Source: Acidobacteriota bacterium
GTDB lineage: Bacteria > Acidobacteriota > Blastocatellia > Pyrinomonadales > Pyrinomonadaceae
Assembly: GCA_016716435.1 (NCBI GenBank)
Contig: JADJWI010000003.1
Location: forward strand, 248,001 to 312,000
Length of the DNA stretch: 64,000 nucleotides
Direction: 5' to 3'
Every line of letters begins with the position of its first letter. Within the stretch, counting starts at the first letter, position 1. Below, in pieces: positions 16,644 to 25,278 of this stretch. The notes beneath the pieces were generated by a model. The model saw only the letters and a list, made by a program, of their open reading frames with translations. It did not search any database and was not told the DNA's origin. A program made the position numbers and the translations under genes.

Positions 16644-17876
16644 ATGGATAGGAAGTACATTTTTGCATCAATAGCTATCGTAGCCGTGATCATCGGCGGG
16701 CTCGCTTTTGTTTTCTCAGGCCCGTCGGCTGATGCCGAACCGCTGACCACGCTGACCGATGCAGACGTCGAAGCCATTGCCCGCTCGCAGGAGCAGCTTG
16801 GCGATAAGTCGCTTGTCGAATCGCTCGAGGTTCCTGAGGCGAAGCAAGCATTTCTACAGGGAATGAAGGAACACTTAGCTCTTGCGGCCGCCGCAAAGCA
16901 AGAGGGTCTCGATGGAGACCCTCTCTTCAAGATCAATCGGGACTACAAGGTAGACCGGCTTTTGGCTGATATGTACGAAGCCAAACTCGGCCACAGCCCC
17001 AATAATCCGTATCCGGTCGCAAAGGAAGACATCGACCGCATCTTCGCAGACGCGAACAATGCTAGTGCCTTCAAGCGGGATATGGATGCGCTCCAGAAGA
17101 TACAGAACGACGCTAATCATAAGATGGGAACCGGGATAATGCCCGGCGTTCTTTTCGGCGAAAGTCTCGAGCGGGCAAAGAAGAGTTGGGCACGTGCAAA
17201 GATCCTCTCGGACCAAGCCAAAGCCGATGCGGAGTTCATGGCGAGCAATGAAGTAAAGCTCCGCGTCAGCGTTCTCGAAGCGGGACTGCTCTCGACTGAC
17301 TTGCTTCGCAAGCACTGGACCGAACGCATCCGGGCGACCGATAGCGAGATCGCCAAATTCATCGCCACCCGGCCCGAGTATGACCTCAAACGGAAATGGC
17401 AGAAGGCCGACGAGGTCCTCAAGCGTGCATTGGCGGGAGAGAGCTTTGCAAAGCTCGTTGCGGAGTTCACCGAACACCGGCCCACAAAAGCAACCGGCGG
17501 ACTCATAGATAACATCGTCGCCGGCGATGATCCCGGCCCGGTCGAGAACGCTCTTCTCGCTGCAACTCCCGGCAAGGTTCTTCCGCAGGTTGTCGAAAGC
17601 GAACTCGGGCGTCACATTTTGATGCTCGTTAAGCGGACGCCGAAAAAGCTGGCCGATGGCCGCGAAAAGATCGAATACAGCTATCGGCAGATTCTTTTTC
17701 AGAACAAGTTTGAACAACCTGGGGTCAATGACCCGGAAATTCCTCCGCCGTTCATGACGGCAGAAGAGATCGCTCGGATGATCATCGAGCGTGAAAAACG
17801 TGACCGTTTGGTCGCCGAATACATGGCGAAAACCAAGATCGAAGTCCCGGGTGCGAGCCCGGCGGCTTCTGAATAG
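16644..17876 (+). CDS. SurA/PpiC-like peptidyl-prolyl isomerase
   Basis: 410 residues. An N-terminal membrane/signal segment (about 5-25) is followed by a helical SurA-N-like chaperone domain and a parvulin-like core at about 270-330 ('KATGGLIDNIVAGDDPG ... ENALLAATPGKVLPQVVESELGRHILMLVKR'), then a charged tail. It should act in the periplasm on outer-membrane or secreted clients. It sits 24 bp after the TonB receptor, so receptor folding is the likely job. The parvulin core is divergent, and I cannot judge whether isomerase activity is kept. Confidence 0.8.
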   Translation: MDRKYIFASIAIVAVIIGGLAFVFSGPSADAEPLTTLTDADVEAIARSQEQLGDKSLVESLEVPEAKQAFLQGMKEHLALAAAAKQEGLDGDPLFKINRDYKVDRLLADMYEAKLGHSPNNPYPVAKEDIDRIFADANNASAFKRDMDALQKIQNDANHKMGTGIMPGVLFGESLERAKKSWARAKILSDQAKADAEFMASNEVKLRVSVLEAGLLSTDLLRKHWTERIRATDSEIAKFIATRPEYDLKRKWQKADEVLKRALAGESFAKLVAEFTEHRPTKATGGLIDNIVAGDDPGPVENALLAATPGKVLPQVVESELGRHILMLVKRTPKKLADGREKIEYSYRQILFQNKFEQPGVNDPEIPPPFMTAEEIARMIIEREKRDRLVAEYMAKTKIEVPGASPAASE

Positions 17877-17971
17877 CAGGGGCCACCGTGCCCGATTTTC
17901 CGTAATCGTCCGAATCACTATTTTGTCCTGAGCCCGAAAAGGTGATGAAAGTCACAAACAAGGAGATGAGA

Positions 17972-19624
17972 ATGAAGAGAAAAGATTATCGTTTTACGCT
18001 AGGCGCGTTTCTTGCCGCCTGTGCGATCTTATTCAGCTCGGCGTCCGTCGCCGACGCGCAAGCAATTTCTAAAGGCGGAGATCTGACAGGCACATTCACT
18101 CTGTTGATCAACGAGGTCGAGGCCGACCCCGGCAATCAACAGAATGACTCGTGTCAGTACATCGAGCTTCGTGGTGTTCCAAACTCGACCGTACCGGCGA
18201 ACGTTTATTTTGTCGCCATCGACAGCGATGCGGCATTTCCGGGACGCCTTCACCATGTCGTCCCGGTCGGCGGGGTGACGGTTGGCTCGAACGGCCTTAT
18301 TTATCTCCGCAACACGGTTGCCCCCGTCTGCCAGAATCGCACGGCAGCGGCCGGCACGACCGTTGTTGATTATAGTTCGGTCATTCGCATCGGCGGCGGA
18401 AACCTCGAGGTCGGTTCGGAAAGCTTCGCTATCATCACAACCGCCGCGAATATCTTCGCCGGTCTTGATATCGATGCAGACGACGATGGCACTCTCGACA
18501 TCGCCGTGACCACGGTTTACGATGCAGCCGCGTTCCTCATCAACCCGGATGAGCACTTCGTTTATCCGAACGGTGCCGGTTCGAGCGCGATCCTCGGAAC
18601 CGCTTTCCAGGACGTGCCCGATGCCTTCGTCCGCTTCCCGAGCAACGACACTGCGTTCAGCACGGCCGCCTACTATTACGGCGAGATCGCTGCATCACCC
18701 GATGAGGCAGTCGCCTTCGTCGATCCGCGAAGTGCAAACTTCCCCACCGGCGGCGTTCTTACGCCCGGTGCACCGAACGTTCCGGCAGCGGCCCCGACAA
18801 CTCCGGCCCGTGCCGACTACGATGGCGATGGCCGCACCGATCTTTCGGTCTTCCGGCCTTCAGAAGGCAACTGGTATCTCTTCGGTTCAACTGCCGGCTT
18901 CAGCGTTCTTAACTGGGGCATCAGCACCGACGTGATCGTTCCGGCCGATTTCGACGGCGATGGCAAGACGGACACTGCGGTCTTCCGTGCAGCGGCCGAT
19001 GCGGCCCAGCCGGACTTCTGGATCCTCAACAGCAATGGCTTCACCTTCTCCGGCTCCTCATGGGGCATTGATGGTGACCTTCCGGCGGTTGCGGATTACG
19101 ACGGCGACGGCAAGGCCGATGTTGCGGTCTATCGACCCTCGAACGGCACCTGGTACATTGTTCTCAGCTCGAACAGTTCTGCGGTGATCGTCAACAATCC
19201 GGGCACGACGCCAGTTCCCGGTGACTACGACGGCGACGGCCAGGCTGACGGCATCATCTACACCAACGGAAGCTGGGTCGGAACGCTTTCGAGCGGCCCG
19301 CAGGTTAACATCGCTCTCGGACAGGCCGGCGACATCCCTGTTCCCGGAGACTATGACGGCGACGGCCGTGACGACCAGGCGGTCTTCCGTCCTTCGGATG
19401 GCACCTGGCGGCCGATCCTTAGCAGCAACGGCTCGCAGCCGGTGATTCAGTTCGGTGCTGCCGGAGACATTCCGATCGTCGGAGATTACGACGGCGACGG
19501 CACCGAGGACCAGGCGATCTATCGCAACGGACAGTGGTGGGTCAATGCTTCGACCGCCGGCGTCTCGGTACAGCAATTCGGTATCAGCACCGACCGCCCG
19601 ACACCGGCGTTCGCCCGTCCGTAA
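17972..19624 (+). CDS. Secreted lamin-tail / FG-GAP-like repeat protein
   Basis: 550 residues with a signal peptide ending 'ADAQ' (about 1-30). An LTD (lamin-tail) type domain spans about 45-190 ('LLINEVEADPGNQQNDSCQYIELRG ... VYFVAID'). From about 285 come six calcium-type repeats, each 'D(Y/F)DGDGxxDxAVFRP' followed by a 'GxWYxxxS' strand, which form a VCBS/FG-GAP-like propeller. The start at 17972 has AAGGAG six bases before it; two upstream ATGs in frame are less well placed. Likely a surface or secreted binding protein. It ends the receptor block and is followed by two terminator hairpins. Confidence 0.85.
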   Translation: MKRKDYRFTLGAFLAACAILFSSASVADAQAISKGGDLTGTFTLLINEVEADPGNQQNDSCQYIELRGVPNSTVPANVYFVAIDSDAAFPGRLHHVVPVGGVTVGSNGLIYLRNTVAPVCQNRTAAAGTTVVDYSSVIRIGGGNLEVGSESFAIITTAANIFAGLDIDADDDGTLDIAVTTVYDAAAFLINPDEHFVYPNGAGSSAILGTAFQDVPDAFVRFPSNDTAFSTAAYYYGEIAASPDEAVAFVDPRSANFPTGGVLTPGAPNVPAAAPTTPARADYDGDGRTDLSVFRPSEGNWYLFGSTAGFSVLNWGISTDVIVPADFDGDGKTDTAVFRAAADAAQPDFWILNSNGFTFSGSSWGIDGDLPAVADYDGDGKADVAVYRPSNGTWYIVLSSNSSAVIVNNPGTTPVPGDYDGDGQADGIIYTNGSWVGTLSSGPQVNIALGQAGDIPVPGDYDGDGRDDQAVFRPSDGTWRPILSSNGSQPVIQFGAAGDIPIVGDYDGDGTEDQAIYRNGQWWVNASTAGVSVQQFGISTDRPTPAFARP

Positions 19625-19685
19625 CCATTGTGTCAATACCGGAGGCCGGTTCGACCGGCCTTCGGAATTCGATCAAGCGATCATC

Positions 19686-19714
19686 CCGGCCCTCGATTCG
19701 AGGGCCGGTTTTTT
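19686..19714 (+). terminator. Intrinsic terminator of the receptor block
   Basis: CCGGCCCTCGA pairs perfectly with TCGAGGGCCGG and is followed by six T residues, about 60 bp past the stop of the FG-GAP gene. Confidence 0.9.
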
Positions 19715-19745
19715 GCGCCCGGCTGACCGCATTTTAAAAATGAGG

Positions 19746-19778
19746 GGGGCGAGGTCTTGCCAAACCTCGCCCCGTTTT
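19746..19778 (+). terminator. Second hairpin with short T-run
   Basis: GGGGCGAGG (19746-19754) pairs with CCTCGCCCC (19765-19773), followed by G and four Ts. Probably a back-up terminator, or the end of the minus-strand small gene's message. Confidence 0.55.
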
Positions 19779-19903
19779 GGAGAGAACTGTGAACAGTTCC
19801 GACATCTCCGACCAGAAGATCGTTTCAGTCTTGTTACAGTTCGATTTAAAGTTTATCTAAGCACCGTAAAATGGGTGTTACGCTTAGGAAAACTTGAAGT
19901 TAA

Positions 19904-20056
19904 CTAATAGTTATCCTCGACCGGGCAGCTCAGGTCCTCATTCTCGCTCAGCACTCGCCGGATCGCCGACCGCCACCCGAAAAGGAAGCCCGCAGAGAAG
20001 GCAAACACCAGCCCAAGCACAACTGCAACAAGGGTAATCGTTTCGGTAATTGACAT
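19904..20056 (-). CDS. Small single-span membrane protein (50 aa)
   Basis: An ATG at 20056 opens a 50-codon frame that ends in TAG at 19904. The product starts MSITETITLV, has one hydrophobic helix at about 5-27 ending in an aromatic/basic edge (FGWR), then 'RRVLSEN' and an acidic tail with one cysteine. The composition and positive-inside edge are those of a real small membrane protein. No good ribosome site is seen, which lowers confidence. It lies downstream of the pst-phoU terminator on the same strand. Confidence 0.5.
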   Translation of the reverse strand: MSITETITLVAVVLGLVFAFSAGFLFGWRSAIRRVLSENEDLSCPVEDNY

Positions 20057-20189
20057 CGGCTTAAACTTTTTGCGTTTGCGGTCCGAGAGATCGAATCGCC
20101 CTTGCCTTTCTCAACAGAAAGAGACCAGACCTCAACCCGCTAAACGCATAAAGGTATGATAAATGTGCGATGTGAACTTACTGTTTCGG

Positions 20190-20224
20190 GAAAGAAAAAG
20201 AATTGGGCCGACATCTGCCGGCCC
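20190..20224 (-). terminator. Terminator of the pst-phoU operon
   Basis: GGGCCG (20205-20210) pairs with CGGCCC (20219-20224), and on the minus strand TTCTTTTTCTTTC follows, nine bases past the phoU stop. Confidence 0.75.
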
Positions 20225-20232
20225 GCTTCGTA

Positions 20233-20895
20233 CTAAGAATGTTTGCTGTGTTTTATGAAGGCGGCTTCGGTCAGATAGACGTTCAGTTCGCATATATCTT
20301 TAACGTAGTCACCGATGCGTTCGAGGTGCTTTGCGACGAAGAGCAGGTGGGCGGCACCGGTCGTTGACGAAGGATTGTCGATCATCATCTCCAGCAATTC
20401 GTTAAAGACCCGCTTGTAGCTTGAGTCGATCTCCTTATCTCTCTTGATGACCTCACGCGAGAGCTGCGAATCCTCTGACGTAAATGCATCGAGTGCCGAG
20501 CGGAGCATCTCGGCCGCGGTCTTTGCCATGATCGGAAAATCGACGTAGTTCTTGATCTGCGGTTCGTTGTTGAGCACGATCGCCGCCTCGGCAATGCTGC
20601 TTGCGTGGTCCGCTATTCGCTCAAGTATCGGCGTGATCTTCGCGACTGATATCACGAACCTAAGGTCATGCGCCGCCGGTTGCTGGAGGGCAAGTATTTC
20701 GATGCTCATCTGGTCGATCTCAAGCTCCATCTGGTCGATGATCTTATCTTCGTCGAGCACCTTCTTCGCCAGTTCGCTGTCCCGCTCTACCAACGCCTGC
20801 ATCGCCCGGTTAACGGCCGCTTCGGTCGCACCGCCAAGCAGAAGGATCTTATCCCTCAGCAGGTCCAGTTGTTGGTCAATAATTCTATGTTCCAT
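20233..20895 (-). CDS. phoU: Phosphate-specific transport accessory protein PhoU
   Basis: 220 residues formed by two PhoU three-helix repeats (about 10-100 and 115-205), with the metal-binding runs 'ExxxDQM' and 'ERIADHA' in the first repeat and 'ERIGDYVKDICE' in the second. PhoU restrains PstSCAB and the PhoR sensor when phosphate is ample. It is last in the operon, 54 bp after pstB. No phoR/phoB genes are in the window. Confidence 0.96.
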   Translation of the reverse strand: MEHRIIDQQLDLLRDKILLLGGATEAAVNRAMQALVERDSELAKKVLDEDKIIDQMELEIDQMSIEILALQQPAAHDLRFVISVAKITPILERIADHASSIAEAAIVLNNEPQIKNYVDFPIMAKTAAEMLRSALDAFTSEDSQLSREVIKRDKEIDSSYKRVFNELLEMMIDNPSSTTGAAHLLFVAKHLERIGDYVKDICELNVYLTEAAFIKHSKHS

Positions 20896-20949
20896 CGCTA
20901 CAAAGTTACCAAAAGGGTAAAACCCCTTATTATAAACCTATTTACGGGT

Positions 20950-21708
20950 TTACCCAAACCGCCCGGTGATGTAGTCCTCGGTCAATTTCTCGTCCGGGTT
21001 GGTAAACATCTTCTGCGTCGGGTTGTACTCGATCAGCTTGCCGAGCATAAAGAACGCCGTCCGGTCCGAGACACGTGCCGCCTGCTGCATATTATGTGTC
21101 ACGATAACGATGGTGTAGTCCTTCTTCAGCTCAACGACGAGTTCCTCGATCTTCTGAGTCGCGATCGGGTCGAGCGCCGAGGCCGGCTCGTCCATCAGGA
21201 TCACGTCCGGCTGGACGGCAAGTGCCCGGGCGATACAAAGCCGCTGCTGCTGCCCGCCGGAGAGCCCGAATGCCGATGTGGTCAACCGGTCCTTTACTTC
21301 GTCCCAAAGTGCCGCATCGCGGAGAGCCTTCTCGACCCGACGATTCATATCCTCGCGGTCAGAGTGGATGCCGTTGATCCGGATGCCGTAAGCTACGTTT
21401 TCAAAGATCGACTTCGGGAACGGGTTCGACTTCTGGAAGACCATTCCGACCTTTCGCCGGAGCGCAACGACGTCGGTTCCCGGAGCATAGATATCTTTTC
21501 CGTCAATGATCACCTGGCCCGATACAGAGGCGATCGGGATCGTGTCGTTCATTCTGTTAAGCGTCCGCAGGAACGTCGATTTTCCGCAGCCCGAAGGCCC
21601 GATAAAAGCGATGACCTCGTGCTCGGGCAGCTCAAGCGAGATGTCGAAGAGCGCTTGCTCCTTCCCGTAATAAAAATCCAGATCCTTTATGCTTATTTTG
21701 CTCTGCAT
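20950..21708 (-). CDS. pstB: Phosphate ABC transporter ATPase
   Basis: 252 residues, the usual size. Walker A GPSGCGKST at 37-45, Q-loop in 'VFQKSNPFPKSIFENV', signature LSGGQQQR and Walker B 'VILMDEPASALDP' are intact. The start at 21708 is chosen over a longer frame that would run into pstA. It powers phosphate import with PstC/PstA. Confidence 0.97.
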   Translation of the reverse strand: MQSKISIKDLDFYYGKEQALFDISLELPEHEVIAFIGPSGCGKSTFLRTLNRMNDTIPIASVSGQVIIDGKDIYAPGTDVVALRRKVGMVFQKSNPFPKSIFENVAYGIRINGIHSDREDMNRRVEKALRDAALWDEVKDRLTTSAFGLSGGQQQRLCIARALAVQPDVILMDEPASALDPIATQKIEELVVELKKDYTIVIVTHNMQQAARVSDRTAFFMLGKLIEYNPTQKMFTNPDEKLTEDYITGRFG

Positions 21709-21722
21709 CCTGTTCCAGCCTG

Positions 21723-22565
21723 CTAATACTTCTTCCGCGTCAGATATCTCACAATGATATTTATAAAGAGAATAAATCCGACCAGAAGAAGCGTCGCCGC
21801 CCATGCCATCGCGTGCTCGACCTCGAACGGGCCGGTTGCAAAGTTATATATCTGCACCGTCAGCGAGGACATCGGCTGGTCGTAATAAAAGTTGTAAAAA
21901 CGGCTGTTGAGTGCCGTAAAAAGCAACGGAGCCGTCTCGCCGGTGATGCGGGCGATGGCAAGCATTGCGCCTGTCGCAATGCCCGACATTGCCGCCGGCA
22001 GGACGATGTTCCACGAGACCCGCCACTGCGGTGCGCCGAGAGCAAGAGCTCCCTCACGCATCGAGTTTGGCACGAGGTTTATCATCTCCTCGGTCGTCCG
22101 GGCAACTATCGGAATCATAATGATCGCCAGTGCAAGCCCGCCGGCGAGTCCCGACTGCCGGCCCATCGGCATCACGACGACCGTGTAGATAAAAATGCCG
22201 ATGATGATCGAGGGCACGCCGATCAACGTATCGGCGATGAACCGGATCGTGTTGCCATACCAGTTCTTGCCGAATTCTGCCAAATAAACACCCGCCGCGA
22301 TCCCGACCGGAAGCCCGATCGCCGCAGCGAGCAGCGTCATCATCGCCGAGCCAACGATCGCATTGCCGATCCCGCCGCCTTCGCCGACCGGCTTTGGCGT
22401 ATCCGTCAAAAATTCCCAACTTATCGACGAAATGCCCTGATAGGCAATAAAGCCGATGATTATCAGCAGCACGGACGTAGCGAAAACCGCGCAGATGGCA
22501 GTAAGCGAGGTCATCACCAGATTGATGATCCGCCTTTTGTTATGTCCGGTTGCTGCCTCAGTCAT
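21723..22565 (-). CDS. pstA: Phosphate ABC transporter permease PstA
   Basis: 280 residues with six predicted membrane helices. The binding-protein-dependent transport signature lies in 'EMINLVPNSMREGALALGAPQWRVSWNIVLPAAMSGI', the EAA loop that docks on PstB. It is 15 bp after pstC and 14 bp before pstB. Confidence 0.96.
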   Translation of the reverse strand: MTEAATGHNKRRIINLVMTSLTAICAVFATSVLLIIIGFIAYQGISSISWEFLTDTPKPVGEGGGIGNAIVGSAMMTLLAAAIGLPVGIAAGVYLAEFGKNWYGNTIRFIADTLIGVPSIIIGIFIYTVVVMPMGRQSGLAGGLALAIIMIPIVARTTEEMINLVPNSMREGALALGAPQWRVSWNIVLPAAMSGIATGAMLAIARITGETAPLLFTALNSRFYNFYYDQPMSSLTVQIYNFATGPFEVEHAMAWAATLLLVGFILFINIIVRYLTRKKY

Positions 22566-22580
22566 CAGAGTTCCAAGGTC

Positions 22581-23510
22581 CTAAGTATGCTTCGAAGCGT
22601 TCGCCCGTCCGGCCACGCTCATAATCAAGAGCTTTGCCAAGCCGTTGATCACGACCGTTACAAGAAAGAGCACGAGTGCCATCTCGATCAACGCGCTCAG
22701 GTAGATCTCATCCGTCGCATCGGCAAAGTTGGCCGCCAGTACCGAGGCGATGGTATAAGCCGGCTCAAAGAGCGAGGCCGAGATCTGCGGCGAATTGCCG
22801 ATCACCATCGTTACCGCCATCGTCTCGCCGACCGCCCGCCCGAGCCCGAGCACGACCGCTCCGGCGATGCCGGACGCCGCATTCCCGAGCACGATCATCG
22901 TCGTTTCCCACTTGGTCGCTCCGAGAGCGAGGGCCGCTTCCCGCTGTGTGTTCGGTACGGCCTCAAGTACATCGCGGACGACCGCGGTCACGATCGGCGT
23001 GATCATTATCGCCAAGATGATGCCGCCCGTCAGCATCCCGATTCCGGTCAGCCTTCCTTGGAAGATCGGCAGAAAGCCGAGATTGTCCTGCAGGACCGGC
23101 CCGAGATATTCGCGTATAAAAGGAGCAAGTACAAAGATACCCCAAAGCCCGTAAACGACCGACGGGATCGCCGCCAGGAGTTCGATCATGAAAGCGATCG
23201 GCTTTGCGATCTTCTTCGGCGCCTGCTCAACCAGAAACACTGCGATGCCGAGCGAGATCGGCACCGCTATAAGAAGAGCAAGAAGCGAGGAGATCACCGT
23301 GCCGTAAATGAACGGCAAAGCGCCGAAAAGTTCCTGCGAGGGGTTCCATTCGCGCGCCCACAGAAAGCCGATGCCGAAACGCTGAAGCGTCGGCATCGAG
23401 CTCTGCACCATCATGTAAAATATCGCCGCGACGATGAGCAAGATGCTCGATGCCGCAACAAACAGAATGGTGCGATAGACCTTGTCTCCGAGGGTGCTGG
23501 ACTGTGCCAC
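22581..23510 (-). CDS. pstC: Phosphate ABC transporter permease PstC
   Basis: 309 residues, six helices, EAA loop 'DVLEAVPNTQREAALALGATKWETTMIVLGNAASGI'. The start is a GTG at 23510 with no clear ribosome site, so coupling to pstS 23 bp upstream is possible. Pairs with PstA as the channel. Confidence 0.95.
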   Translation of the reverse strand: MAQSSTLGDKVYRTILFVAASSILLIVAAIFYMMVQSSMPTLQRFGIGFLWAREWNPSQELFGALPFIYGTVISSLLALLIAVPISLGIAVFLVEQAPKKIAKPIAFMIELLAAIPSVVYGLWGIFVLAPFIREYLGPVLQDNLGFLPIFQGRLTGIGMLTGGIILAIMITPIVTAVVRDVLEAVPNTQREAALALGATKWETTMIVLGNAASGIAGAVVLGLGRAVGETMAVTMVIGNSPQISASLFEPAYTIASVLAANFADATDEIYLSALIEMALVLFLVTVVINGLAKLLIMSVAGRANASKHT

Positions 23511-23533
23511 GTTCGGTTAAAAGTAAATGTGAA

Positions 23534-24640
23534 CTATTGTCGGAGTGGTTTGCCCCCGCTGGTGATCGACATCAGCTTTGCATCGACCTTCGTGACCAGC
23601 GACTCCGGCAGCGGAGCATAATGCAGGTCAACGACGTATTGCTCGCCATCGTTTATCGCCCACCAGAGAAAATCGACGAGGGCCTTACCTTTTACCGCAT
23701 CCGGCTGATCCTTGTAAACGAGCATAAAGACCGTGCCCGAGATCGGGTAGGCATCGGCACCGTCAGCATTTGTTATCTCAAAGCGAAGGTCGTCCGCCAT
23801 CTTGTCGGTAAATGCCGCAGCGGCCTTTGAAACGGTCGAGCTGTCTGCCGTAACAAAATTGCCGGCCTTATTTTTGATCTGCGCCGCAGGCAGGTTGTTT
23901 GCTTTCGCAAATGTCAGCTCTACATAGCCGATCGTATTCGGCGTGTTCTTGACCTGGCCCATCACGCCTTCATTGCCTTTGCCGCCGATCCCGACACCCT
24001 GCGGAAGTTGCGGGTTCTTCGTCCGGCCGACCTTCTCTTTCCACTCGGGAACCGTCTTTGAGAGATAGTCTGTAAAGATATCCGAAGTGCCGCTGCCGTC
24101 GGCCCGGAAGACCGGTGTGATGTCAGTATCAGGCAGGTTGAGGCCTGCGTTCTCGGCCTTGAGCTTTGGGTCGTTCCACTTGCGGATCTTGCCAAGAAAG
24201 ATGTCTGAGATAAGCTCGGGAGTAAGCTTGAGCGGCTCCTTCACATCCGGAAGGTTATAGGTCAGCACAACTGCGCCGAGCACGACCGGGATGTGAACGA
24301 TCTCGCCGCCGGTCGTTTGCTTCATCTCGTCGTCGGTCATCGCCGCGTCGCTGCCGCCGAAATCTACTGTTCGGTTTTGAATGCCTTTGATTCCCGCTCC
24401 CGAACCGGTCCCGCTATAGTCGATCTGGATGTTCGGGTTGAGCTTTCCAAATTCGCTGCCCCATTTATCCATCATCGGCTTAACGAAGGTCGAGCCCGTT
24501 CCCGAGATCTTCATCGTACCTGAGGAACTTGTATTGCCGCCGCCGCCCATCTGTTGGCCGCTGCAGGCAAGCGAAACTGCTGCAAAAAGAGCGATTGCAA
24601 TGCATCCTAGCTGATTGAAATGTTTGCGTTTGTTAGTCAT
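23534..24640 (-). CDS. pstS: Phosphate-binding lipoprotein PstS
   Basis: 368 residues. A lipobox 'VSLAC' puts Cys26 as the lipid anchor, followed by a Gly/Ser spacer. The binding fold includes 'ISGTGSTFVKPMMDKWGSEF', 'QIDYSGTGSGAGIKGIQNRTVDFGGSDA', 'RADGSGTSDIFTDYL' and 'GVGIGGKGNEGV', which hold phosphate. It is first in the pstSCAB-phoU operon behind a Pho box. Confidence 0.97.
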   Translation of the reverse strand: MTNKRKHFNQLGCIAIALFAAVSLACSGQQMGGGGNTSSSGTMKISGTGSTFVKPMMDKWGSEFGKLNPNIQIDYSGTGSGAGIKGIQNRTVDFGGSDAAMTDDEMKQTTGGEIVHIPVVLGAVVLTYNLPDVKEPLKLTPELISDIFLGKIRKWNDPKLKAENAGLNLPDTDITPVFRADGSGTSDIFTDYLSKTVPEWKEKVGRTKNPQLPQGVGIGGKGNEGVMGQVKNTPNTIGYVELTFAKANNLPAAQIKNKAGNFVTADSSTVSKAAAAFTDKMADDLRFEITNADGADAYPISGTVFMLVYKDQPDAVKGKALVDFLWWAINDGEQYVVDLHYAPLPESLVTKVDAKLMSITSGGKPLRQ

Positions 24641-24711
24641 CTTCTCTGTCTCCGGGCCGAAGCCTCTTTCCGTTACTTCTTGGTTGAGCGCTCTGGCTGG
24701 TTAATCTTAAA

Positions 24712-24757
24712 ATTATAGTCGAACGAGCATTTTATACAGGTTACATTACACTTAACT
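24712..24757 (-). promoter_or_regulatory. Candidate pstS promoter
   Basis: On the minus strand a TATAAT (24717-24712) stands about 70 bases before the pstS start, and a second possible -10 TATAAA is at 24736-24731. Just upstream, TTACAT (24741) and TTAACT (24752) repeat with an 11-bp spacing like the main Pho box, where an activated promoter would otherwise have its -35. Confidence 0.45.
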
Positions 24758-24787
24758 TGTGCGATAATCTTGTCGAACGGCAAAAAA

Positions 24788-24817
24788 CTTAACATTGCGT
24801 TAACACCGAAGTAACAT
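24788..24817. promoter_or_regulatory. Pho box: three TTAACA units, 11-bp period
   Basis: TTAACA (24789), TTAACA (24800) and GTAACA (24811) start exactly 11 bp apart; with flanks they read CTTAACAT, GTTAACAC and AGTAACAT. This is the arrangement bound by PhoP/SphR-type response regulators (TTAACA-N5 repeats in Bacillus, 8-bp repeats with 3-bp spacers in cyanobacteria). It lies about 150 bp before pstS and 90 bp before the divergent small gene. Confidence 0.8.
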
Positions 24818-24907
24818 GTGTGCAATATCCTGAGGTCTTATCCTAAAACGCAGTCTCTCCTGAATCGTACGCCTTGCGGCGTAACCGAGTGCGGAAGGTA
24901 AATGATC

Positions 24908-25105
24908 ATGGACCTAATAGATGAACTAGGGAGCGACCTCGCGGTTGCGATTCTGATCGAGAAACGGCACTCACAGAAGATCGAAAGCCGTCAGGCGATC
25001 GACCTCATAATGCGAATTCAGGGCCTTCTTGCCGAAACCGACTCAAATCGAATGGCGAGCGGACATCAACGTTCGGATTCTGCCGCTTCGCAACGCTCAC
25101 ACTAA
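24908..25105 (+). CDS. Small hypothetical protein (66 aa), divergent from pstS
   Basis: The product starts MDLIDELGSDLAVAILIEKRHSQKI and continues with an amphipathic helix and a polar Ser/His-rich tail; no membrane span and no known motif. GGAAGG is nine bases before the ATG at 24908 and three before an in-frame ATG at 24902, so I take the former. It shares the Pho-box region with pstS and might be phosphate-regulated. Family unknown; existence as a gene is fairly likely but unproven. Confidence 0.5.
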   Translation: MDLIDELGSDLAVAILIEKRHSQKIESRQAIDLIMRIQGLLAETDSNRMASGHQRSDSAASQRSH

Positions 25106-25278
25106 CTCCGCCTTTAGGCCTTTGTTTACTTGCACTTTACTGTGCCGTCTTTCTTTCTAAAACTCCGCAACCACCGATTGCGGCGAACTTCGCCTCTCGC
25201 GTCTTCATCGTAGTGCCTGCATTGCCAGCCCCCGGCAAATGGCATATTATCCTCACTACATTTCGAGGAGGGAGAATC

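Noticed and set aside
21813..23621. 602-codon open frame on the plus strand
   Set aside because: Antisense to pstA and pstC; composition rich in Arg/His/Asp, typical of a shadow frame.
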